DNA of 64,000 nucleotides from Symsagittifera roscoffensis. Lineage: Eukaryota > Xenacoelomorpha > Acoela > Convolutidae. Where the stretch lies: NCBI RefSeq assembly GCF_963678635.1, contig NC_087065.1, forward strand, positions 17,102,458 through 17,166,457. The letters are read 5' to 3'. Below the pieces are notes generated by a model. It did not search any database. It had not been told where the DNA came from and worked only from the letters and a program-made list of their open reading frames with translations. The position numbers and the translations under genes were made by a program. Of this stretch, positions 37,015 through 46,950 are shown in pieces. Position 1 is the stretch's first letter. Each line of letters opens with the position of its first letter.

Positions 37015-37422
37015 TGAGTTAGGACCGAAGTGTAACTCATAGAGTAATTTCGGATAGGGTACACCGTCTGCTCGTCACGCTATCTTATTTTCGGCCGGAT
37101 AAATTCGTGCAACTTCTTAGTCTAATACCGATCCTAATCTTACTCTTATACTATCTAGTCTCAGGTTGTTTAACTAGTCTCTGCTAGGCTCAATAGATCT
37201 AGGGTATACTGGTTTATTGCGGCTGCTGAAGTGCTCGGGAGAGTCCAACTAACTTCTAAGTTAAATTCAAATCTCTCTGGTGCTGAAGTTACAAGTAATT
37301 TCAGCACTTACAAATAAGTGGATTGTTAGTTAGATGGATCATGATTGGTTAATATTAAATACTTTACATTGGTAAAATATCTAATTTATCCAATCATAAA
37401 ATGTAGTTTAGATCAGGTTCCA
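37015..37422 (-). repeat. 3' LTR of the 18.8-kb element
   Basis: 408 bp, TG...CA. On the sense (minus) strand it carries CCAAT-like words, an AATAAA near the middle (gccgcaataaaccag), a TATA-like 'agtataagag', and a 28-bp inverted repeat (37280-37307). Nearly identical to the copy at 55399-55806. Confidence 0.93.
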
Positions 37423-37440
37423 CCCATCCGGGTTTTACAG
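37423..37440 (-). promoter_or_regulatory. Polypurine-tract position
   Basis: Sense-strand sequence CCGGATGGG directly precedes the 3' LTR's TGGAACC. The same junction occurs at 62426, so it is conserved, although less purine-rich than usual. Confidence 0.5.
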
Positions 37441-39032
37441 AGTTTTTTAGAATAGTTTTTCTGCAATTCGAAGGATGGATGATGGACGTTGGTATCTGGC
37501 GAACATCATATTTCTTGTCCGTTTTCTCTTGTTAGAAAAGTTCCAGGATGCTGGAATTAGGGACATCAAACGTTGTGTCTTCTTGCGACAACGACTGTGT
37601 TTCCGCAACAAACTCAAATCTGATTTCAGAATGGTTGGCTATGTCAGGTTTTTCTGATTCTCGTGGAGAACTTCTTTTGTGTCTGATCTTGTCTGGGAAT
37701 GGCGTGGAGATTGTGCGTGGAGGGGATGCCTGGTTACTCGGATCTGTACGTATACTTGAACATCGAGGTGGTCATTGGTCTAGTTCAATGAAGTCCTTTT
37801 CTGCGAAGTCAAGTCGTACTCTAAATCCTTTGAGTTGTGATTGTGAGCGGCATATCGATTGTAGTTGGCCATTCTTTCTCGAGTGTAGTGGGGTCGTTTT
37901 GTCTTTGGATGTTCGTCCTTGGTGTTGTATTCTGATCTATGTATTGCATAATGTAATTTACATTTTATAAAACTTTTATTAGTTTAATATTTTTTAATTA
38001 TGATTTTAGTTAGTTGTTTTCACAAAAGCTTTTTGTTTTAGTTCAGTTATTTTGAAGAGTTACTCACCCTTGAGTAGCTCTTATTAAAAATAGGAGTGTG
38101 GTCACAAAGCGTGGATGTAGCGCGGTGGGTTAGGCCGGCTATAACATGCTCAGGACGTCCTCTTCTGGTGGGTTAGGCAGGAGTGGGAGTATGATTGCAT
38201 GCGGTTTTTGTGAGAGGTCCTGTTATGTGACAACGTTTTATGTTAGGTTTGTTGTGGTTTTTCTTATGTTTTGTTGGTTGTGTCCTTTTTCCAAAAATCA
38301 AATTGTTTGTGGTATGGGTTTGTCTTTCGACTTTTTTGTGTTTTATTATTTCTTTCTTAGACTTTATAATAGTCTTCAAAAGAATAAATTATCCAGTTTT
38401 AAACTGGGTTAATCCGGTTTGGGTACCGTTGGTTTCCTTTTCTTAATCATGCTGTTATTCTATGATTTGTGGTGTTTAGTAAGCTGCTTTGGTTAGTGTT
38501 GTTTAGTGTATAATTCCTTTCCAACCGGGTTAAAGGAAAGTTTGAAACGTGTTATCTTGTGTTAGAGTTGTTGAGTGTGAAAGCTTGAAACTGAAATTCA
38601 TTATTTTAAACAATTCTTCGTGGGCGAGCTGTGCGAGTTTGGATAGAATTCTTGTGCGGTTGAATGAAAATATCAAAAGGTTAGTACTGCATTTACTTCT
38701 TATTAATTTACTACATAGAAATTCAAATTTTACTGCTATTTGTTGGAAAAAATTAAGTTACAAATTTTCATTATTATTAGATTTACTGCTTGTGGGGGAA
38801 AAATTTAGAAAATAAATTACTGCATTGGTATTATATTTATTTAATTGTTGGTGCAAAAATTTAATAGGGTTTAAACAGTTGTTGAAGAAGTTTGCTATTT
38901 TTTATTTTTCTTTTGTGAAATTTTCAGATGATCGTTGGATGAAGGCTAAAATGCTAAATAAGACGTGGATAAAGAATGGTGAGTTTCTAATATTTTAATT
39001 AGTTAGTAATATGTTTAATTCATATTTACCTG
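37441..39032 (-). other. 3' untranslated region of the 18.8-kb element
   Basis: About 1.6 kb between the last ORF and the 3' LTR. No sense-strand coding frame of note; the plus-strand frames here are not supported by family or motif. Blocks such as 'gtcacaaagcgtggatgtag' and 'gcatgctcaggacgtcctc' recur in the related element at 63250-63340, so part of it is conserved. Confidence 0.5.
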
Positions 39033-39587
39033 TTAGTCGTCGGGGAAGAAACCGTGGGGGAAAATGTCGTGGATGAGATCGGAAGTTGTTAGTAATTTAG
39101 CTAAAATGCGGATGATATTTTTAGTTTGAAGCAGTGGCCAAAGCAATTGAAGTGCTTTAATGGTGGTTAGTTCTTCAGTGCCAACTGCAAATTCATGAGG
39201 TGTGTTTTGTATTAGATTATATAATTTGTGATTAAATTTAGTGTTATAGATGAATTCTAAAATGGGGATTTCTATAGGTTGTACAAACTCGTGTGGGATA
39301 AGGAAGGGTCGGGATTCTTCGGCGTTGAAGGTCTTGGTGATGGGGCAGAAGATATACATTTGGGTTATGGGATCATAATTTCGAAGAATACCATGAAGGT
39401 TAGTATCTTTAATGCAATATGTGAAGTTAAGAAAGAATGGTGAGGTGTATTTGGAATTGATGAATTGAAAACGATGGTGTGGCTGTCTGGAGGGAGTGTG
39501 TAGATCAAAGTGATTTTGGATGAAACGATAATATGTATATGTGTGAGTTTGTTTAGTGCGCAACATAATATCGTGTGAGCAGTGCAA
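39033..39587 (-). CDS. Retroelement 3' accessory ORF, unknown
   Basis: An unidentified protein of about 184 residues (from a non-AUG codon as drawn) near the 3' end of the element. It contains TPSRQPHHRFQFINSKY, an aromatic-rich FFLNFTYCI and a Leu-rich end with LLWPLL. No signal peptide or clear membrane helix. The related element has a homologue at 63307-63732 that keeps most of the residues, which argues for past protein-level selection. No function assigned. Confidence 0.55.
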   Translation of the reverse strand: MHCSHDIMLRTKQTHTYTYYRFIQNHFDLHTPSRQPHHRFQFINSKYTSPFFLNFTYCIKDTNLHGILRNYDPITQMYIFCPITKTFNAEESRPFLIPHEFVQPIEIPILEFIYNTKFNHKLYNLIQNTPHEFAVGTEELTTIKALQLLWPLLQTKNIIRILAKLLTTSDLIHDIFPHGFFPDD

Positions 39588-39803
39588 ATCTCTTTCATGT
39601 GGTGCAAGGAAATGAAAGGTTAGTGAAAATATTTGGAAGCGTTCTTTAAAACTTTCGTAGGCTTGTGTGTCTGTTAGTGCTTCTGAAATAATGTGATCAA
39701 ACTTGCGATCGAAGATATTTAGTGTAAATACATATGGTGTTTTAATGAAAAATTTCTCGGTGATTTGTGGGTTAGCGAAGCGATCGTCGTCTAAGAATTG
39801 ATC

Positions 39804-40841
39804 TTAGTTAGTTCTGATGATGTTATGATCGTAATATTCTAGTGTATATTCATTAGCTCGGGGTGCAGTGTGTGTTTTTAGTGATTTTTTATATCCAATG
39901 TAGGTAAATTGTCTAGGTGTTAGTGGTGTAGTGATTCGATATAGCATGTCTTTATTTCGTTCTATATCGATGTGAGTGTTAGATAAAGGTAGGCAAAGGG
40001 GATTAGTAAAATGATAATATGATGTCCAATGGAGTGTAGGCATTAAAACGTGTTCGTCTACAAAGTTACGTGTTTCGTTAGTGTCGTGAGGGGTGTTTAA
40101 GGTGTATTGTGGAAATGAGGGTAAGGTGATAGCTAAAAATTCTTTTGTGTTAGTGTGATTTGGATGATTTATATATTCACGGGCTGTTCCTGGTTTTGCT
40201 GGGAAGGGATGGTTGGGGAACTTTCTTTTAAAAGTGCGGTAAGCTCTATTAGTGCTGAGTGAAGATTCAGTAGATGTGGATGATGGTACTAATGATTCAG
40301 TATAAATTGAAGAGGGTGTAGGGGTAGGGGGGTTGGATGAATCTATTGTGGATGAAATTTGGTTTATGGTTGGGATGTCAAGGTGGTGGGGTTGTTGTTG
40401 TAGGGTAATAAAATTATCTAGTTCTGGGGAGATTCGGGGGGTGTCTGGAGAATGAGATGATTGGTCTGAATGAAGTGAGGAGTAGGTTGGAGTGACTTGG
40501 GAAGCATAAGAGGGTGTAGAATTGATTGGGTCAGGGTTATTTGGTAGTATGGGTTGAAAAGGGGGTTGGGAAAAATTTGAAGAATTGGTGTGGAAATTAT
40601 TGGATGGAGATGGTTCAGAGTCGGCAAATTCATCGGGGGTTTCAATATTCGGGTTATTGAGTTGTGAAGTGGAGTATAAAACTGAGATGTGTGAATTAGT
40701 ATCGGAATTCATGCCTGATGTTACATTACTGGATGGGAAATCGGGTGGCGGAAAAGCAAAAAGTGGTATTATTGTAATTGGAGTGGTGAGGTTGGTTGGG
40801 TGGGAATTTGATCGGTGTAGGGATCCAAGTTGTCGGCTCAT
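39804..40841 (-). CDS. Retroelement accessory ORF, Ser/Pro/Thr-rich
   Basis: 345 codons, starting at an ATG that overlaps the stop of the preceding envelope-end frame by 4 nt (ATGA). The N-terminal two thirds are low-complexity Ser/Pro/Thr/Asn with few charged residues. The C-terminal third looks folded (FKRKFPNHPFPAKPG, WTSYYHFTNPLCLPLS). No recognised family. The ATGA overlap suggests translation by termination-reinitiation after the envelope frame. Accessory proteins 3' of env are unusual in Ty3/Gypsy elements. Confidence 0.55.
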   Translation of the reverse strand: MSRQLGSLHRSNSHPTNLTTPITIIPLFAFPPPDFPSSNVTSGMNSDTNSHISVLYSTSQLNNPNIETPDEFADSEPSPSNNFHTNSSNFSQPPFQPILPNNPDPINSTPSYASQVTPTYSSLHSDQSSHSPDTPRISPELDNFITLQQQPHHLDIPTINQISSTIDSSNPPTPTPSSIYTESLVPSSTSTESSLSTNRAYRTFKRKFPNHPFPAKPGTAREYINHPNHTNTKEFLAITLPSFPQYTLNTPHDTNETRNFVDEHVLMPTLHWTSYYHFTNPLCLPLSNTHIDIERNKDMLYRITTPLTPRQFTYIGYKKSLKTHTAPRANEYTLEYYDHNIIRTN

Positions 40842-41578
40842 CGTGGGCTAAAAAAATTATTATTTTGAGACTGAAAAGCGGTGGTATGGGGTTGTTCAAT
40901 AATTTGTTCATAAGTATTATCATCTTGTGATTGGTGTGTCATTATATGTTGAATGGGGCTTTGTGATATGGTTGGTCTAAAATTTTGATCATGTGTTATG
41001 GCTAGATGTCGAAAATTACGTGGGACTAGGGATAATGGATGGTTATGTGGTAGGGGTGGTAACTGTGGTGCTGTTGGCGTTGTGTCTACATTGTGATGTT
41101 CTTCGTCGTATGTGTTCTGTCTGGTTGCTATTTTTGTGTTATATTCTTTTATTTGTGCATCTAAAAGAATTTTGTTTATAGATGTAGAAAAAATTCCAAA
41201 AAATCCTGCAAAGAGTATGCGTGCTACGCTTGCTTGTCTGTTTACTTGTGTGTGTATAGCACATGTGTTGTAGATTCCTTTTAAAAGTGAGAAAAGAAAT
41301 CCAATAAAGTTAAACATTGCGTATAAAATAGTCAATTTTTCTAAGATGTAGTAGGGCCATCCTAGAAAATCAAGAATTTCCTTTTTGAGTGTTACAAAGC
41401 TAAAAATATTGATGGGTGATATATCTTGGGGACGGTATTTTTCACCGTTTAGATATATATAATCTTTAATGTCTTTAAAATATCTGCTATAGTCTTGCGT
41501 ATAGATGTCTGCAAATCCTGCGGTTTCGGCAAGTTTTCGTAAGTTTTGGTCAATTGATTGTCTTTGTATTGTGTCCAT
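40838..41578 (-). CDS. Envelope C-terminal region (membrane anchor and tail)
   Basis: 246-codon frame. The middle holds hydrophobic segments around ILEKLTILYAMFNFIGFLFS and ARILFAGFFGIFS (about residues 78-102 and 116-131), followed by a long Pro/His/Gln/Asn-rich tail. An amphipathic segment precedes the anchor (QDISPINIFSF). Position directly after the ectodomain frame supports an envelope anchor and cytoplasmic tail. It overlaps the next ORF by 4 nt. Confidence 0.5.
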   Translation of the reverse strand: MDTIQRQSIDQNLRKLAETAGFADIYTQDYSRYFKDIKDYIYLNGEKYRPQDISPINIFSFVTLKKEILDFLGWPYYILEKLTILYAMFNFIGFLFSLLKGIYNTCAIHTQVNRQASVARILFAGFFGIFSTSINKILLDAQIKEYNTKIATRQNTYDEEHHNVDTTPTAPQLPPLPHNHPLSLVPRNFRHLAITHDQNFRPTISQSPIQHIMTHQSQDDNTYEQIIEQPHTTAFQSQNNNFFSPR

Positions 41579-41957
41579 CTGTGTTAATAATTCTTGGAAT
41601 TGTTGTGTTCTAATGTGATGTTGAATATCTGATTTTGAATATATTCCTATTGATTGTAATCTATATATTTGGGTTTCGAGCGATAGCGCGAATGCTTTCT
41701 GGTGAAAATTTTTTGAGTGATTGCATTAATGTGGGATATGGGGTGAGAAGGTAATATTTATGTTCATCAGGGTTTAGTTGTACTACATTGTGGCTATTTT
41801 CTGATCCACACGGGACTGCGGTATCCCAAAAATAGGTTCTTCGTGAAAGTGTGTCAACGAAATGTACTTTATTCTTATAAAAGATAGGGATTCTTTTATA
41901 GCATCGTTTATCTTCAAAAACGTATAGTGGTGATACTTTTTTAGTACAAGTATAAAA

Positions 41958-43457
41958 TCATAAGATGTTTCCTTCATAGTCTAAAAAATTTGATCTATTT
42001 CCTGATAGTAAATATCCTGCGTAGGGTATTTTTAATACTGCTAGTGCAAGTGATTGTAATATTTGTGTTCTTTCTAATTCGCATAGTTGGTGTAGTGTTT
42101 CTAATTCGGAGAGTGACATTTCTTGAAAAATTCGGCTAATCGTATAGTCTAATTTCATGTCTAAGTGAATATCATAGTGGATATTACCGAAATATGTACT
42201 ATTCATTAGTGATAGTTCTTGTAAACGTGTGCTTTGATCGTCTTGGGGCTTTAAATGTCCACCAGGTTGACCTGTATTCTTTTGAAAATGAACTGGTATA
42301 TATGATGTTCCTTCATTTGGAGGATGACTTGTGGCGTATGGGTCGACTTTTATTTTTCCAGTGGTCATGTCGAATCCATTTTCGTATTCAACTAATATTT
42401 CAGAGTATTGTGTTTTGTGAAGTGGATTTTTATATTTACATGCGAGTTCTGTTTCTTGATATACTTGAAAACGTGTTAATTTATTTTCTATATTTTGAAT
42501 GTTTCGAAAATCAGAACTTATTTTTCGTAATGGATTTACTTGTTCATATGGTATTGATTGTATAAAATATTTTTCGTGAAATTTTATCATACGAGCGTGT
42601 ATTTTTGCTACTTGAAATGTTGTACATGTGTCTTCAGGGAACCAAACAATTGTTGCTTGTGTTCGTGTTGTAGGGTCGCAATAACCTTGATCATTTTTAC
42701 AAGGTAATCTGATTCCTTGATAGATCATTGTGTTGTCTGATAAATCTCGTGTAAGTTGTACTTTTTCGAGTTGTATTTTCCAATCGAAAAACATTATTTC
42801 TTGGTATCCTTTATTTTTTGTGTCTGCTTTGCAGTTTGATGGGTTATTTATACCAATGTGTGGTATCCAATGTTTGTCGTGTATGTCATAGGTTAATCTT
42901 CCGTGTGCGCCGTTATATGGGTATTTGTCATCTAGTTTTATATGTCCTTGGTATCTTTCAAGTTGTGATTGATGTACTGAGTCTGAAAAAACTTGAAAGT
43001 ATACTAATTTTCTATCTGAGTTTTTATTTTGTGTGATATTTAGTCTAAGTAACTCGTTTTTACAATCTTTGGGATTTAAGTGTAAAAGTCGTTCTATATT
43101 ACTCTGGTAGAATGATTCATGGTCAAGTCGGTTTTTATTTCCGTTCGAGACTTGTGAACAATGTACTTTCTTTTCGGAAAATGTTGCTGTGAATTTATAT
43201 CCTGTAACTGTTGTTGCTCGGGCTTTTGAATAAAGTGTTGCTATTACATTTGTAGTTTCTATTGCTTGGGGTTCTGTTTCGCATTGTGATACTTGATTTA
43301 TTGCATACTTGTGTAGTGTTTTCTGTTCGTTTTCTTCACAATCGTAATGTGTTACTAATAAATCTTGGGGTCCTGTGCGGGGAGAAGGGTTTATGTTTTG
43401 ATTTGAGATTACTAGAAAAAGGAGTTGGAGAAAAATTAATAATTTTAGAATATACAT
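41958..43457 (-). CDS. Envelope glycoprotein, N-terminal ectodomain
   Basis: 499 codons starting with a signal peptide (MYILKLLIFLQLLFLVIS). The ectodomain has spaced cysteines and the pattern DC-x-Y-x-C, then ATLYSK, VTGYKF, HCS and LNPKDC. This order resembles class III-like glycoproteins of chuviruses and the env genes acquired from them by insect and other LTR elements. The sequence between this ORF and 41578 contains blocks such as CYKRIPIFY and FVDTLSRRTYFWDTAVPC that fit the same family. An env makes the element potentially virus-like (errantivirus type), where env is usually expressed from a spliced RNA. The start overlaps the upstream Pro-rich frame by 13 nt. Confidence 0.55.
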   Translation of the reverse strand: MYILKLLIFLQLLFLVISNQNINPSPRTGPQDLLVTHYDCEENEQKTLHKYAINQVSQCETEPQAIETTNVIATLYSKARATTVTGYKFTATFSEKKVHCSQVSNGNKNRLDHESFYQSNIERLLHLNPKDCKNELLRLNITQNKNSDRKLVYFQVFSDSVHQSQLERYQGHIKLDDKYPYNGAHGRLTYDIHDKHWIPHIGINNPSNCKADTKNKGYQEIMFFDWKIQLEKVQLTRDLSDNTMIYQGIRLPCKNDQGYCDPTTRTQATIVWFPEDTCTTFQVAKIHARMIKFHEKYFIQSIPYEQVNPLRKISSDFRNIQNIENKLTRFQVYQETELACKYKNPLHKTQYSEILVEYENGFDMTTGKIKVDPYATSHPPNEGTSYIPVHFQKNTGQPGGHLKPQDDQSTRLQELSLMNSTYFGNIHYDIHLDMKLDYTISRIFQEMSLSELETLHQLCELERTQILQSLALAVLKIPYAGYLLSGNRSNFLDYEGNIL

Positions 43458-44575
43458 GTGTATGATAATCCTGAGTATGGGTTATAAAATGTGATGTAAC
43501 CAATTGTCTTTTTGGTATATCTGTCGTATTTATATATTACTTCAGTGGTTATAAATGGTGGTGGTAGTGATTGAGCTGTTATGTTTGGTGGGTTTAATGG
43601 GTATGGATGTTGAGTAATGTTGTTTAATTTAACTGTGATTTCAAACTTTAATTGTAAACTGTTTTGTTGGAGTATTTGGATATTGTGATCACGGATATCG
43701 TCGTGAATGTCTTGTCGATATTGTAATCTATTAAGTGCCCAGTTGTGAAGACGATTACTTTCTAGATGTTGTCCAAATAATGGTGGAGGTGCTGTAAATG
43801 TATTCCAATCTAGTCTTAAAGGGATATTTGTTGATGATTGTTCTTGATATCTTGCGTCGAGATTATTTGGAAAATTTAAGTTAAAAGGTGTCGGTGAAAT
43901 TTGGCTAATTGATGGTGTTGATGGTAGTGATAATGTTTCCGGTAGTGATGAGGATGTTGTATCTGAAGAAATATCTATTGGGTCATTGATTAAATTTGGT
44001 TCACCTTGTGTGAATGAATGTGTAGTCCAATATGGTAGTCGTGATGTTTGGTTTGGGGGATTAAAGGGGTTTTCACGTATTTGTTCAGATGTTGGTGTTG
44101 AGCCTAAGTAATCTGAGGGTAAGCTTGAGGTGCTACGTTGTGAAAGAAGTGTAGGGGTTTCTGGTAAGATACCAGTGGGGTTTTCTGGAGTGTTTTGTGA
44201 TGGGAATTGAGGTATTTCAAAATGAACTCGGGGAGTTTGAAAATTTCTATTTCTTCGAGGATGTATAATTTGTCTATTTATTTCTGCTGTGTTTTGGTTT
44301 TGACTAGGATTTCGTATTCTACTTAATTCTGGTGGTAGTGTTGGGTATAGATTATATGTTGGTTCACTTAAAGGTGCTTGCCGTTGAACGGGTTCTAGTG
44401 GTTCGGATAAACGAGCGTGTCGTTCTTCAAAAGTGTATGGGTTATCTTGAAAGGAAATTCGTGTAGATGTTTGAGGATTTTGAGTAGTTGAAGGTGTTGT
44501 TGGGTTATCTTGGGGTGATGTCGGTGAAGACTGACTTTGTGACTGTTGGGTAGCAATTTTTGATAGCTTTTTGGT
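43445..44575 (-). CDS. Long Pro/Ser/Thr-rich open frame without an AUG
   Basis: An open frame of 376 codons ending inside the start of env. No AUG occurs anywhere near its beginning. It is rich in Pro, Ser, Thr, Asn and Gln, with a more ordered C-terminus (LRLDWNTFTAPPPLFGQ, FEITVKLNNITQHPYPL). Codon choice matches the flanking ORFs (A/C-rich, G-poor), and a frame this long is not expected by chance. In Ty3/Gypsy elements with env, downstream products are commonly reached by splicing, which would supply a start from the leader. Family and function unknown. Confidence 0.5.
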   Translation of the reverse strand, partial: TKKLSKIATQQSQSQSSPTSPQDNPTTPSTTQNPQTSTRISFQDNPYTFEERHARLSEPLEPVQRQAPLSEPTYNLYPTLPPELSRIRNPSQNQNTAEINRQIIHPRRNRNFQTPRVHFEIPQFPSQNTPENPTGILPETPTLLSQRSTSSLPSDYLGSTPTSEQIRENPFNPPNQTSRLPYWTTHSFTQGEPNLINDPIDISSDTTSSSLPETLSLPSTPSISQISPTPFNLNFPNNLDARYQEQSSTNIPLRLDWNTFTAPPPLFGQHLESNRLHNWALNRLQYRQDIHDDIRDHNIQILQQNSLQLKFEITVKLNNITQHPYPLNPPNITAQSLPPPFITTEVIYKYDRYTKKTIGYITFYNPYSGLSYTCIF

Positions 44576-44583
44576 CTATTCTT

Positions 44584-44772
44584 TTAGTGAAAAAGTTTAT
44601 GTTTATTATAATATTCTTCTAAAAAAAGAATTAGGAGGATTGTTGCTAGAGCGAATGTGATGATTGCTTTCTTTATACATTTGCATATGGTCAAAATGAG
44701 GGATGATAGAAATGTTATGAAAATTACAAATAGTAAAAAAATATCAGTTCTACTGAAAATAGTTCGTATCAT
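44584..44772 (-). CDS. Tiny membrane-protein ORF 2
   Basis: 62 codons with two hydrophobic stretches (FLLFVIFITFLSSLILTI and IITFALATILLILFL) split by a short Cys-Lys-Lys turn: a hairpin-type small membrane protein. The ATG overlaps the stop of the preceding ORF by 4 nt (ATGA). Resembles viroporin-like layouts in general shape only; no homologue recognised. Confidence 0.35.
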   Translation of the reverse strand: MIRTIFSRTDIFLLFVIFITFLSSLILTICKCIKKAIITFALATILLILFLEEYYNKHKLFH

Positions 44773-44999
44773 TTAGACAAGTTGTATGAATCGTACCTGT
44801 GGATATAATCAAGGATTTTTGAAAGTTGGAGAAATATTTCGAATATAGCGTAGAAAATTTTAAAAATATTACAAAAAATGATTAAGATTCTTAGAAAAGA
44901 TTCAAGGATATCAAAAAGAAATATTATGAAAGTTTCAAGTATCGTAAAAAATTGTTTGAGGTTTGTGATAATTTTAGTGACTGTTTGATAGAAGAGCAT
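44769..44999 (-). CDS. Tiny membrane-protein ORF 1
   Basis: 76 codons, strongly hydrophobic, rich in Phe and Ile, with a repeated rhythm (FTILETFIIFLFDILESFL). Could be one or two membrane helices or an amphipathic coiled segment. It overlaps the next ORF by 4 nt. Low complexity means it could be a chance frame; the overlap and shared strand raise the odds slightly. Confidence 0.3.
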   Translation of the reverse strand: MLFYQTVTKIITNLKQFFTILETFIIFLFDILESFLRILIIFCNIFKIFYAIFEIFLQLSKILDYIHRYDSYNLSK

Positions 45000-45590
45000 T
45001 TAAGAAATGACTTCTTGATCGAATATTTTTTGTTGTTTGGGGCAATTTTCAAGTGTGGTCGGATTATTTATTAGTTTTTTGACAAGTGGGTTGAGTTTGG
45101 TAAAAAATTGTTGGGGGCAGTTTTTATGGTGATCGGGAGGTCGTCTTTTTCTTTATTTTTGTTTGTCAAATGATCCGGGGTATGGTGAGATTTTTGTACT
45201 TTAGGCTAATTAAAATGTTCGTTTTGTTACTTTAGGCTAATTTAACAGATTTGTTTTGGGGGTATTTGAGGTCTGAGTTGGGGAAATATTGTTGATCTTT
45301 GAGTTATTAGATAAGGGAGGGTTATGATATTATGGTGATATTTATTTTAGTTGTCAAGTTGGAGTGGTTTGCTTATTTTTGACCTGGAGGTCGTAAAGTT
45401 ATAGTTATAGATATGCCTGGAGTTTTATATGATTCGTCTAATTGATCTGAGTTTAAGTTAGAGAAGGTGACGGATTGGATGAATCCTATTGGTTTAATTT
45501 TGAACTAGAATCATTGCGTGTTTGTCAGCATGTTATTTTGAAAAATGAAAATTGAAAATGTTTCAAAGTTTCCAAGACTGAAGTATTGAG
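45000..45590 (-). other. Non-coding spacer after integrase
   Basis: About 590 bp with no long sense frame. A phrase 'tactttaggctaatt' occurs twice (near 45197 and 45230). It could hold splice sites for downstream RNAs; none is proven. Confidence 0.4.
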
Positions 45591-46823
45591 CTAAAATTGC
45601 TTTTGAAATTCGACTTTCTTTAATATTTTAGATTGGGGGATGAATATTTTATAATTTTTACGTGGTTGATTTCTAAGTCGTGTTGATTTTCTATGTTCTG
45701 TTTTGTCGATTTGCTCTTCGGGTATTATTTGTTCGGTCATTTTTCTAGTTTTTCTTTCTTTTTGAGATGTTTTTTGGTCTAGGTTTTTTGTATTGTTTTT
45801 GGTGGTGGTTGATTTTGTATTTTTATTTCCGAGGTGAATATCATTTTGTTCCTTTGTTGTGTTTTCCGGATGTGGGTCATTTTGAATAACTTTTAAACCT
45901 GTAAAAGAATATAATTGAGTTAGTTCGCGGAGTGCGTATTCTTTTGGATAATAAGGTAATAAGTTATTTCGGTGCTGAACGATTTCTTTTTTGTCTGAGT
46001 CGGTGATTTTATATGTGACATCAGTGGGTTTTGAAATTATTTGGTATGGTCCTTTACGAAGGGGTTGTAATTTTTTAGAAATTCCTTTTTGAGTATTAAA
46101 ATTGGGTATTAAAACAAATGTTCCAATTTTTAAATCGGAGGCTGGTGTAAAGCGTGAATTTATTTGTTCATTAATGTTTTGCCTTTGTAACAATTTTTTT
46201 GTTATTTTTTGATAAATTTCATTGTGTTTTTTATCTCTATTTAAAATCCATTCGGTGTGTGTACCGGAGGCTAACTTAAGAATTTGTGGGTGATGAAAAT
46301 GATCTTCATCGTGTGTATGTAAAGGTAGGTTATAACAAATTGAGTCTTTATTTGGTTGACAATAACCTTGTGCGTTTTTATGAGAGTTTGCTGTAAACAT
46401 TATTGGTTTGCGTGGCTTTTGGTTAAAAACCATTTCATATGGTGACATTCCTAAAGTTGTTGTGATTTGTGAATTATATGCTAAGGGAAATAGTTTTACA
46501 TCTGCTGACCATTCGGTATATCTTGTATCATTTCCATTTATGATACATCTAAGATATTCTTGTAATGAACGGTTCATACCTTCGACTAAGCCGTTTGTCC
46601 AAGGTGCGTGAGATGTACGTGGTTTGTGTTTAATGTTATATAAATGACATAGCGTGATGATTTCATTATTTATGAATTCTGTACCATTGTCTGTAACTAA
46701 AATTTCTGGTAGTCCAAATTTTGCTATCCAGTGTTCATAAAGCGTTGTGTAAGCATAATAAGCATTACAATGTGGTAACGGGTTGAGTGCTACATAATGT
46801 GTAAATGCGTCAACAATTACCAT
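45591..46823 (-). CDS. Retroelement integrase region
   Basis: 410 codons with a DD35E catalytic core: the first Asp in MVIVDAFTHY, the second in LVTDNGTEF, and Glu in NGLVEGMNR 35 residues later. An SH3-like C-terminal domain follows (FVLIPNFNTQKGISKKLQPLRKGPYQI), then a charged Lys/Thr-rich tail. This is the strand-transfer enzyme that inserts the cDNA. It lies downstream of the gag-pol frame in the usual Ty3/Gypsy order. A homologous segment survives at 61255-61990. Confidence 0.9.
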   Translation of the reverse strand: MVIVDAFTHYVALNPLPHCNAYYAYTTLYEHWIAKFGLPEILVTDNGTEFINNEIITLCHLYNIKHKPRTSHAPWTNGLVEGMNRSLQEYLRCIINGNDTRYTEWSADVKLFPLAYNSQITTTLGMSPYEMVFNQKPRKPIMFTANSHKNAQGYCQPNKDSICYNLPLHTHDEDHFHHPQILKLASGTHTEWILNRDKKHNEIYQKITKKLLQRQNINEQINSRFTPASDLKIGTFVLIPNFNTQKGISKKLQPLRKGPYQIISKPTDVTYKITDSDKKEIVQHRNNLLPYYPKEYALRELTQLYSFTGLKVIQNDPHPENTTKEQNDIHLGNKNTKSTTTKNNTKNLDQKTSQKERKTRKMTEQIIPEEQIDKTEHRKSTRLRNQPRKNYKIFIPQSKILKKVEFQKQF

Positions 46824-46950
46824 AATGTAGGAGTTTCCTTCTGAGGATGGTGAAATGGGTCCTTTTGTATCAAATGAATTGCGATGGTTAAAATATAAAC
46901 TTTGTCTTTTAAAATCTGTGCTATTTGTTTTTTATTTGGATAAGGTTTAT

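Noticed and set aside
37475-37970. Plus-strand frames in the 3' region of the retroelement
   Set aside because: Antisense to the element, with no motif; the related copy at 62586 has only a short, dissimilar frame.
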